Part shown: positions 52,067-59,988 of the stretch, in pieces | How the letters are laid out: each line of letters opens with the position of its first letter | How positions within the stretch are numbered: position 1 is the first letter of the stretch | From: Actinoallomurus sp963823735 | GTDB lineage: Bacteria > Actinomycetota > Actinomycetes > Streptosporangiales > Streptosporangiaceae | Direction: 5' to 3' | NCBI GenBank assembly: GCA_963823735.1 | Contig: CAWGMO010000001.1 | Location: 496,001 to 560,000, forward strand | Length of the DNA: 64,000 nucleotides | Program-made: the position numbers and the translations under genes | The notes under the pieces: generated by a model | The model's input: only the letters and a program-made list of their open reading frames with translations | The model's database searches: none | What the model was told of the DNA's origin: nothing

Positions 52067-54116
52067 TTACGAGTCCGTGCAGGTGAGCTGGGGCTGGGCG
52101 ATGTCGGCGTTGTCGTAGGTGACGCCGTCTCCGGCGTCACCTACGTCGATTCGGATTACCTGGGCGCCGGTCACCGGTACGTCCACATGCGGGGTGGCAG
52201 TGCTGTTGGTGACCGTGCCGCTGTCGTAGATCGACTGGCCGTCGGCGGTGATGCGGTACGTGACGGAGCCCTGGCCCTTGACCGAGTCGTCCAGGCCCAG
52301 GTCCGCGGTGAGCCGTGAGCATCGTCCGCCGAGGTAGTACGAGACCGAGGCGAGGCGCGTTGGTCCAGAGGCCGTGTTGATATGTCTTGCCGTGGATGGT
52401 CAGTGGGCCGCCGTAGTAGTTCTTGTCGACTAGTACCGGTCCGTAGCCGTTCGTCGACGACAGCCACGTGAGATCGCTCAGGTACGGCGAGCCGGTCGGG
52501 CCCGCGAGGATCCGTACGGTGGTGGAGGTGCTCGCCGTGCGTACGCCGTGGTCCCAGTGGTAGGTCGCCGTTCCGGTCAGGGTGTACGTGCCGGGGCTCG
52601 CGTCCGGGGGCACGTTCACCTGCCAGGTGCCGGACAGGTTCTTGCCCGTGGGGACGGCGGGTGCGTGGACGGGGCTGCCGTCGAGCTTCCAGCCGGCCGG
52701 GCCGGTCAGGTTCAGGGTCGCGTCCGTGACGGTCGCCGTCCCGTCGTCGCCGAAGTTCGCCGCCGTGGTGATCTTCTGGCCGGGCTTCGCGACGTGCAGG
52801 TCGGAGCCGGGGTAGGCCGGGGGTACCTGCGGGTCGACCGACACCTCGGTGGCCGGTGGGTAGTGGCCGTTTCTCAGAGGCGAGACGCGGTACAGGTCGG
52901 CGCTGTGGGCGGGTACGGAGGCGGCGATCACGCCGGCCGACTCGGTGGTGCGGTGCGTCCACAGGTCGCGTACGGCGTAGGCGGTGGTGGAGTTCAGACC
53001 GGCGGCCCGGGCGCCGTCGGTGCTCGGTGCGGCGGTGGTGGAGATCCGCGTCGTGGTGTCGCCTCGGTTGAGGAGCATGACGGCGCGGTCGCCGTTCGCC
53101 AGGGGGCGGGTCCAGACGTCGGCGGTGTCGGTGTGGGACGCGCGCGTCGCCTGGGCGCCCTGGGAGTCCTGGTCGATGGCGATCACTTCGCGGTTGGTGA
53201 GGATCGCCTTGGTGGCGGCGGACATGTTCCGCAGGTCATTGCCGGCGAGCAGCGGGGCGGCGAGCATCGCCCACGCGCTGAAGTGCGCCTGGCTCTCGGC
53301 GTCGCTCGCCATTTTGCCGGCCATGAGGATGTCCGGGTCGTTCCAGTGGCCGGGCCCGGCGTACTGGGCCAGCGGTGCCTCCTGGTCGAGGTTGGCCAGG
53401 GTCTGGCTCCACTGCGAACCGTAGTCGTTGTTGGTGCGCCACATGTTGGCGATGGCCGGCGCCCAGGTCCACGGTTTCAGCTTCGGATCCCACTCGCAGA
53501 CGCTGAAGAGGATCGGCCGGCCGGTCGCCTTCAGCGCCTCGCTGTACGCGGTGTACAGCTTCACGGCGACCTGCTGCTGCGACAGGCCGGGGAAGTCACC
53601 GAACGGCACATTGCACCAGTCGACCTTGACGAAGTCGATCGCCCAGGACGCGAAGGTGCCGGCGTCGTCCTGGACGTGGCCGTAACTGCCGGGGTAGCCG
53701 GCGCAGGTCTTCGTGCCGACATCCTCGTAGATGCCGAGTTTCAACCCGCGAGCGTGAACGTAGTCGGCCAGGGCCTTCATCCCGTGCGGGAACTTCGCGG
53801 GGTCGGCCCGCAGATGCCCGTCCGCGTCGCGGGCGGAGGCCGCCCAGCAGTCGTCGAGGTTGACGTAGTCGTAGCCGGCGTCGCGCATTCCCGAGCTGAC
53901 CATCGCGTCGGCGGTCTGCTCGACGAGCTGTTCGTTGACGTCGCACTGGAACGTGTACCAGTCGTTCCAGCCCATCGGGGGTGTGGCGGCCACAGGGGCG
54001 GCGGCGGCCGGGTGACGCGGGCGGGCGGAGGCGGAGGCGGAATTCGTGAGCGCCAGTACGGTCACCAGCGCGGTGCCGATGGCGATGAGCGAGGTGAGGC
54101 GGGTCGGGCGGGTCAC
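52067..54116 (-). pseudogene. Secreted GH27 alpha-galactosidase with C-terminal frameshift
   Basis: GTG 54116 follows AGGAG and starts a signal peptide (VTRPTRLTSLIAIG). The GH27 barrel is intact: TPPMGWNDWYTFQCDVNEQ, nucleophile Asp in FASWAIDFVKVDWC and acid/base region GPGHWNDPDILMAG. An Ig-like domain (AKPGQKITTAANFGDDGT) and an NPCBM carbohydrate-binding module follow. Within NPCBM, after YQHGLWTNAP, one extra base near 52355 shifts the frame; the correct frame continues ASVSYYLGGRC to TCTDS and the TAA at 52067. As written, the shifted product ends at about 52137. The catalytic domain is probably still functional. Confidence 0.8.
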
Positions 54117-54260
54117 CTTTGCTCCTCTCGGGAGGATGAGGCTTCCAGAATGCCTTCGAATGAACGCCGTAAGAACCCCGTAACCGGGAGGGCGACGGAC
54201 CGTACTGGACATTGTGTTTTTCGCGCGACAAGGTGAAAAGAAACGCGCCGGGGGAATGCC

Positions 54261-55502
54261 ATGGAATCCGAAGCGACGCCCGACCAGAAACCGCTGGTCC
54301 TGGACCCGACGGCACGGCGGCGAGCCGCCGAGGAGAAGATTCTGCACGCGGCCGAGGGGCCGGTCCTCGTCGACATTCTCGGCGAGCGCGCGTGGGCGGT
54401 GGGTGACCCGGATCTGCTCGCTCGCCTACTCACGGACCGTCGCGTGTCCAAAGACCCACGACAGCACTGGCCTCGTTTCATCGACGGTGAGATCGTCGGA
54501 AAATGGCCGCTCTACCTGCAGGTATCGGTCGACAACATGTTCACCGCGTACGGCAACGCGCATCGGCGGTTACGTCGCCTGGTAGCCCCGGCCTTCACCG
54601 CGCGCCGGCTCGACGCGCTCATCCCCTCGGTCGAGCGGAACACCGCCGACCTGCTCGACGAGCTGGAAGAACAAAACGGCACCGTCGACCTGCGAAAAAC
54701 GTACGCGGTCCAATTACCCGTACGGGTCATCAGCGATCTTCTCGGCATCCCGCAGGACATGCGCGCGCGTTTCAAGGAGATCATCGACCAGATCTGGAAC
54801 ACCACCGCGACGCTCGAAGAGGCGATCGCCGCCACCGGCGATGTGTACGCGGTGCTGGACGAACTGATCCGGATCAAGCGCGCCCGGCCCGCCGACGACA
54901 TGACCACCACTCTGATCACCACGCGTGACGACGAGAACGGCGGTACGGCGCTGACGGAACGGGAGTTGATCGACACCCTGCTCCTGGTGACCGCGGCCGG
55001 ATACGAGACGACCGTGAACCTCATCGACTCGGCGATCACCGCCCTGCTGACCGTGCCCGCGCAACTCGCGCACGTACGGGAGGGTCGGGCCACCTGGAAC
55101 GACGTGGTCGAGGAGGCACTGCGTGCGGCGGCGCCGGTCAGTCACATGCCCATGCGTTACGCGGTGGAGGACATCCCCCTGCCGGAAGGCCTGACCATCC
55201 GCAGGGGCGAGGCGATCCTTCCCTCCTTCGGCGCCGCCAGCAACCATCCGAGACACCAGGGTGAGTCGGCCGGCCGGTTCGACGTGACCAGGCCGAACAA
55301 GGCGCACATCGCGTTCGGCCACGGCGTCCACTACTGCCTCGGCGCACCTCTGGCGCGGGCCGAGGGCGTCACCGCCATCAGCGGCCTGTTCACCCGCTTC
55401 CCGAACGCACGCCTCGCCGTACCCGCCACCGACCTGGAACCGGTGTCCAGCATCCTCGGCAACGGCCATGTCTCCCTCCCGGCTCACCTCGACGGCGGAT
55501 GA
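54261..55502 (+). CDS. Cytochrome P450
   Basis: A 413-residue bacterial class I P450. I-helix VTAAGYETTVNLI, ExxR in VVEEALRAAAP, and heme loop AFGHGVHYCLGAPLAR with Cys359. The usual NRDP segment before the heme loop is changed to AASNHPRHQGESAGRF. No ferredoxin is adjacent. CYP105/107-like enzymes hydroxylate small molecules. It is divergent from the galactosidase gene. Confidence 0.92.
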   Translation: MESEATPDQKPLVLDPTARRRAAEEKILHAAEGPVLVDILGERAWAVGDPDLLARLLTDRRVSKDPRQHWPRFIDGEIVGKWPLYLQVSVDNMFTAYGNAHRRLRRLVAPAFTARRLDALIPSVERNTADLLDELEEQNGTVDLRKTYAVQLPVRVISDLLGIPQDMRARFKEIIDQIWNTTATLEEAIAATGDVYAVLDELIRIKRARPADDMTTTLITTRDDENGGTALTERELIDTLLLVTAAGYETTVNLIDSAITALLTVPAQLAHVREGRATWNDVVEEALRAAAPVSHMPMRYAVEDIPLPEGLTIRRGEAILPSFGAASNHPRHQGESAGRFDVTRPNKAHIAFGHGVHYCLGAPLARAEGVTAISGLFTRFPNARLAVPATDLEPVSSILGNGHVSLPAHLDGG

Positions 55503-55506
55503 CCCG

Positions 55507-55537
55507 GTGCCCCGCCGCGAGATCGCGGACGGGGCAC
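55507..55537. terminator. Bidirectional terminator after the P450 gene
   Basis: GTGCCCCG/CGGGGCAC outer stem with CCGCG/CGCGG inner stem, an AGAT loop and one bulged A. Between the P450 stop at 55502 and the small minus-strand gene. Confidence 0.75.
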
Positions 55538-55546
55538 CGACCCGCA

Positions 55547-55723
55547 TCAGATGTAGATGGTGCGTCCGTCGTCGTGTTCGGTCACACCATTCACGGTGAG
55601 GTTGGAATACGCGCCGTTGTAGCTGGTGTGGGCGTGCTTCGTCGGGCCGAAGCAGCCGCGCCGATAGCCCCGGCTCAGGGTCGACCGCACGCAGCTCGCG
55701 TTGCCTCCGAAGTCGGTGACCAT
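55547..55723 (-). CDS. Small Cys-containing protein, possibly a fragment
   Basis: A 58-residue frame starting MVTDFGGNASCVRSTL and continuing RGYRRGCFGPTKHAHTSYNG, AYSNLTVNGVTEH to a stop ten bases before the terminator. Composition is natural and the two Cys suggest an exported domain. No signal peptide is seen, so it may be the tail of a lost secreted protein. Confidence 0.4.
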   Translation of the reverse strand: MVTDFGGNASCVRSTLSRGYRRGCFGPTKHAHTSYNGAYSNLTVNGVTEHDDGRTIYI

Positions 55724-55879
55724 GGATCCCGAAAGGGAGATGGCCGCCGGTCCCCGTCTCAGGTCGAGTGCGGATCTCGACCCCCGTCGGCGAGATCCGC
55801 ACTCACATCGAAGGGGAATTTCCGCTGTTCGGACAACAGGTCGAACGGACCTGGACGGAATTGGACGACCCTGGACAGA

Positions 55880-58800
55880 ATGGCCGTCATGCGCGAGGAC
55901 TCCGGTGTGTGCCCCTACCAGGGTCTCGCGCCGTTCGAGGCCGGCGAGGCGGGGTTGTTCTTCGGGCGTACGCAGGCGACCCGTGACCTTCTCGATCGGC
56001 TGGAGAAGCGCCTGGATGACGGCGGGGCCATTCTGCTCGTCTCGGGTGCTTCGGGTGTGGGCAAGTCGTCGCTGCTGCGAGCCGGGCTGTTGCCGGCGCT
56101 GGCCGAGGGAATGCTGCCCGGGGCGGAGCACTGTCTCTTCATGACGCCGACCGCGACGCCGCTGCGGACACTGGCCGAGAGCCAGGCGGCGTACGAGCGG
56201 TCGCCCGGTGAACCGCGAAAAGAAGGCCGCCTCATCCTCGTCGTCGACCAGTTCGAGGAACTGTTCACCCTCGTGAGCGACGAGCAGGAGCGGCAGGCGT
56301 TCGTACGGGCTCTGGACGCTCTCGCCGAGGCCGGCGCCGGCGTGATCATCGGTCTGCGCGCCGACTACTGGGACCGGTGTGCGGCCTACCCGCAGTTCGC
56401 CGCGGCGATCCAGGACGGGCAGGTCATCGTCGAGCCGCTGACCGGGGCGGACCTCCGGCTGGCCGTCACCGGTCCGGCCGCCGCGGTGGGGCTGGAGATC
56501 GAGCCCGGCCTGGTTGAGATCATCCTGGGCGAGTTGAACGTCGGCCGGGACCGGTACGAGCCCGGGGCCCTGCCGTTGCTCTCCCAGGCGTTGCGCAACA
56601 CCTGGGACCGGCGTGAGGACGGCCGGCTGACCATACGGGGCTATGAGGAGTCCGGGCGGGTCCGTGACTCTGTCCGGCGTACGGCGGACGAGGTTCTCGG
56701 CGGGCTCCCGGCGGAGGACCGCAAGGCCGCGCTCAAGGTCTTCCGGCGGATGACGCTGATCACGGCGGAGGGGCGGATGGCGCGGCGCAGGGCCACGATG
56801 CCCGAGGTCTACGCCGCCGCGGCGACAGAACGGGACCGGGTCGACGCGCTGCTCTCCATGTTCGCCGGCCGCCGCCTGATCACCCTGCACGAGGACACCG
56901 CCGAGATCGCCCACGACGCGCTCCTGACCGCCTGGCCGACCCTCCGGCAGTGGCTCGAACCGGACCTGACCGCGCAGGGCGTGTACGAGCGGCTGATCGA
57001 CGACGCCGGTCAGTGGGACGAGCACCACGGCGACCCGGCGTTCCTCTACCGGGGCGGACGGCTGCTGTCCGTCCAGGATGCCCGGCCTCGCTGGGATCGT
57101 GACCCCGAGAGCTTTCCACCGGCCGGTCCCACCGTGGACGGCTTCGTCGCGGCGTCGATCGAGGCGGCGCGGCGCGCCGGCCGCCGCCGGAGTCTGGTCA
57201 TGGCGGGCCTCGCGGCGCTGACGGTCCTCGCGCTCATCGCCGCCGGGGCGGCCGTCGCCGCGGCGAACGACGCCGATCACCAGCGGAACCTGGCGGTCTC
57301 CCGCCAGCTCGCGGCGCAGAGCGAGGTCTCCGGCGATCCGGTGACCTCCGCGCTGCTGGCCGTGGCGGCGTGGCGGATCGCGCACACGCCCGAGGCCCGT
57401 TACCGCCTGCTGTCCGTCGCGGCGGGCCCGGACCGTGGGGCGCTCACCGGCGGCCGGGCACAGCTCAGCGCGCTGACGTTCAGCCCCGACGGCACGATCA
57501 TCGCCACCGGGAGCAAGGACGGGACCGCGCGGCTCTGGGACACGGCCTCGCGCCGGCAGCTCGGCGCCCCGATCGTCCCTCCCGCGAAGGAGTGCGCCGG
57601 CGAGGGGGTCAAGCTGGCCTTCGCCCCGAAGGGCCGGGTGCTGGCGTCGGCGTGTCTCGGGACGGTCCGGTTCTGGGACGTGTCCACCCACCGGCCGGTG
57701 GGCGCCCCGCTGGTCGCGGGAGGTCTCGTGACGGCGATCGCGTTCGCCGGGGACGGCCGGACGCTCGCGACCGCGAGTGTCACGGGCACCGTACGGCTGT
57801 GGGACGCGGCCACCCGACGACCGCGCGGGGACACCATGGGCCACGCGGGGGTCGACGCGGTCAACGCCGTGGTCTTCAGCCCCGACGGGAGACACCTGGC
57901 CACCGCGAGCGACGACCACACCGCCCGGCTCTGGGACACCTCGACGTACGAGCAGGTCGGCGCGGCGTTCTCCGGGCACACCGACGGCGTGAGGGACGTC
58001 TCCTTCAGCCCGGACGGTACGGCTCTCGCGACCGCGAGCCGGGACGGGACCGCCCGGCTGTGGAGTCTGGCCACCCACCGGCAGACCGGCACCCCGCTGA
58101 AGGGCAGCGGTCTGAACAGGGTCGCCTTCAGCCCCGATGGCAGGACGCTCGCGACCGCCGGCAGTGACGGCATGACGAGGCTCTGGGCCACGTCCGACCA
58201 TCGGCCGGTGGGTACGGCGTTCGGCGACGACCTGGTGGGAGTCGGCCCGGTGGGGTTCAGCCCGCAGGCGGCGTTCAGCCCGGACGGCAGGCTCCTCGCC
58301 ACCGGCGGCGAAGACGGCTCGGTGCGGCTGGAGGACCCGGTCGCCCACCGGCAGATCGGCGGCGCGATCCCCGGATCCTCCGCCGTCGCCCTGAGCCACG
58401 ACGGCAGAACCCTCGCCACCGGCGATCGGGACACGGCCGTCCGGCTCTGGGACGTGGCCACCCGGCGTGCCACCGGCCCGGTGAAATCCCCGTACGGGGA
58501 CGTCCTCGGCGTCGCGTTCGCCCCCGGCGGGCCGGTCGTGGTGAGCTCCGGCGGCGTGTGGAGATGGGACAGCCCTACGGCGGGTATTCCGTTCGGCCAG
58601 GGCGGTCCCATCGGTGCGACGGCGCTCGACCCCGGCGGCGGGCTGCTCGCGTTACAGCGTGACGGCGCCGTTCTGTTCCTGGACGTCGGGCGCCGTCGCG
58701 AGCTCGGGCCCCGCATCCGTGTTCCCGGCCACACCGACCTCGTCTCGGCGATGGCGTTCAGCCCGGACGGCGACAGCCTGGCCATCGCCGGCTTCGACGG

Positions 58801-59326
58801 CAGGGTGCGGGTCTTCGACGTGGCCACCCGCCGGCAGATCGGCGCTCCGCTGCCCATGGCCGTCGGCGGGTTCACCGACGCCCTGGCGTTCAGCCCCGAC
58901 GGCAGGACGCTGGCCGTCAGCGCCGCCGACCACACCGTACGGCTGTGGGACCTGGCGCACCGCCGTACGGCCGGAGGAGCCCTGACCGGCCACACGGGTA
59001 CGATCACCTCGATGGCGTTCAGCCCGGACGGCAGGGTTCTGGCCACCGGAGCCGCGGACGACACCGTACGGCTGTGGGACCTGCCGACCTACCGTCAGAT
59101 CGGGGCTCCGCTGACCGGCCACACCCGTACCGTGAACGGGATCGCCTTCGGCCCGGACGGTACGACCCTCGCGACGGTGAGCGACGACCGTACGGCGAGG
59201 CTGTGGAACGTCGCCCCGCCCGTCGATCCGGTCGCGACCGCGTGCGCCGAGGCGGGCCGTTCCCTCACCCGCGCCGAGTGGGAGCGTTACGTGCCGCACG
59301 AGACGTTCCGTCGGGTATGCCGATGA
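55880..59326 (+). CDS. STAND ATPase with 14 WD40 repeats (nSTAND1-WD40)
   Basis: A 1148-residue protein. The first 60 residues (CPYQGLAPFEAGEAGLFFGR) are the nSTAND1 signature; Walker A GASGVGKSS at residues 56-64 and Walker B LILVVDQFEELF at about 118-129, closer than usual by some 40 residues. A winged-helix-like part (TAEGRMARRRATMPEVY, AHDALLTAWPTLRQWL) follows. One membrane helix at about 436-460 (LVMAGLAALTVLALIAAG) precedes 14 WD40 units of the type FSPDGRTLATAS-DGTARLWD, about residues 520-1110, enough for two seven-blade propellers. ATG 55880 or 55889. First gene of a coupled operon. Confidence 0.9.
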   Translation: MAVMREDSGVCPYQGLAPFEAGEAGLFFGRTQATRDLLDRLEKRLDDGGAILLVSGASGVGKSSLLRAGLLPALAEGMLPGAEHCLFMTPTATPLRTLAESQAAYERSPGEPRKEGRLILVVDQFEELFTLVSDEQERQAFVRALDALAEAGAGVIIGLRADYWDRCAAYPQFAAAIQDGQVIVEPLTGADLRLAVTGPAAAVGLEIEPGLVEIILGELNVGRDRYEPGALPLLSQALRNTWDRREDGRLTIRGYEESGRVRDSVRRTADEVLGGLPAEDRKAALKVFRRMTLITAEGRMARRRATMPEVYAAAATERDRVDALLSMFAGRRLITLHEDTAEIAHDALLTAWPTLRQWLEPDLTAQGVYERLIDDAGQWDEHHGDPAFLYRGGRLLSVQDARPRWDRDPESFPPAGPTVDGFVAASIEAARRAGRRRSLVMAGLAALTVLALIAAGAAVAAANDADHQRNLAVSRQLAAQSEVSGDPVTSALLAVAAWRIAHTPEARYRLLSVAAGPDRGALTGGRAQLSALTFSPDGTIIATGSKDGTARLWDTASRRQLGAPIVPPAKECAGEGVKLAFAPKGRVLASACLGTVRFWDVSTHRPVGAPLVAGGLVTAIAFAGDGRTLATASVTGTVRLWDAATRRPRGDTMGHAGVDAVNAVVFSPDGRHLATASDDHTARLWDTSTYEQVGAAFSGHTDGVRDVSFSPDGTALATASRDGTARLWSLATHRQTGTPLKGSGLNRVAFSPDGRTLATAGSDGMTRLWATSDHRPVGTAFGDDLVGVGPVGFSPQAAFSPDGRLLATGGEDGSVRLEDPVAHRQIGGAIPGSSAVALSHDGRTLATGDRDTAVRLWDVATRRATGPVKSPYGDVLGVAFAPGGPVVVSSGGVWRWDSPTAGIPFGQGGPIGATALDPGGGLLALQRDGAVLFLDVGRRRELGPRIRVPGHTDLVSAMAFSPDGDSLAIAGFDGRVRVFDVATRRQIGAPLPMAVGGFTDALAFSPDGRTLAVSAADHTVRLWDLAHRRTAGGALTGHTGTITSMAFSPDGRVLATGAADDTVRLWDLPTYRQIGAPLTGHTRTVNGIAFGPDGTTLATVSDDRTARLWNVAPPVDPVATACAEAGRSLTRAEWERYVPHETFRRVCR

Positions 59327-59988
59327 CGCGGAGGATGTTCCTTCGCGGCTTCCGGCGGCGTACGGGCAGGCCCGTACCGGAGCTGGACGCGCTGTTCCGC
59401 TCGATCGTCGCCGACAGCCAGAAGATCCACCCGATGGCGTCCGACTTCCTGGCGCACTTCATGGACGGCGCCGGCGCCGCACGGACACTGTCGCCACGCT
59501 GGCTGCGCTCGTTCAAAGCGATCAAGAAGGCCGAGCGCCGGAACCAGCGCCGGTTCGAACAGCAGCTCACACGGGCGGCGCGGCGGTTGGCCGACGGCGA
59601 GTCGACCTGGCTGAACGACCGCTGGGACGCGCGCGTCAACGCGTTCATCGGTACGGAGCTCTTCTACGTCAGCCGGATGAGCCTGCTGCGCTCGCACGGC
59701 TCCTTCGTCCTGTCACGTACCGGCCCGGAGGTGCGGGTGTCCGGTACGGTCCGTCATCACTGGTTCGATCCTTATGACTGGGATCGCGGCCGTTGGGTCT
59801 ACATCCCGCGGCACGGGTTCGTCCCCATCGCGGTCGGCCGGGAGCTCGTCGAGTCCGACGAAGCACGCAACTTCCTGATGGAGTCACGGCATGTCCAGAC
59901 CCTGGAGGGCACCTGTGCGGACGGCCGCCGGCCTCGACGCGGAAAGGCGACGTTCGCGTGGTCGCTGGTGAAGGCGGGGCACCGATGA
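59323..59988 (+). CDS. Unknown 221-residue protein in the STAND operon
   Basis: ATG 59323 overlaps the STAND stop as ATGA; an ATG six bases upstream is possible. Basic N-terminus (MTRRMFLRGFRRRTG), a helical middle (HPMASDFLAHFMDGAG, FKAIKKAERRNQRRFEQQL) and a beta-rich C-terminal part: SFVLSRTGPEVRVSG, TVRHHWFDPYDWDRGRW, SRHVQTLEGTCADG. The VxGTVxHxWxDPYDW pattern is also seen at the ends of some polymorphic-toxin and contractile-system-associated proteins. No enzyme motif is visible. Candidate effector or target-binding subunit. Confidence 0.75.
   Translation: MTRRMFLRGFRRRTGRPVPELDALFRSIVADSQKIHPMASDFLAHFMDGAGAARTLSPRWLRSFKAIKKAERRNQRRFEQQLTRAARRLADGESTWLNDRWDARVNAFIGTELFYVSRMSLLRSHGSFVLSRTGPEVRVSGTVRHHWFDPYDWDRGRWVYIPRHGFVPIAVGRELVESDEARNFLMESRHVQTLEGTCADGRRPRRGKATFAWSLVKAGHR

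Noticed and set aside
55547..58399. 950-codon minus-strand frame opposite the STAND gene
   Set aside because: Only its last 58 codons look natural; the rest is antisense to the STAND-WD40 gene with repeated Arg/Gly/Pro patterns mirrored from the WD40 repeats.
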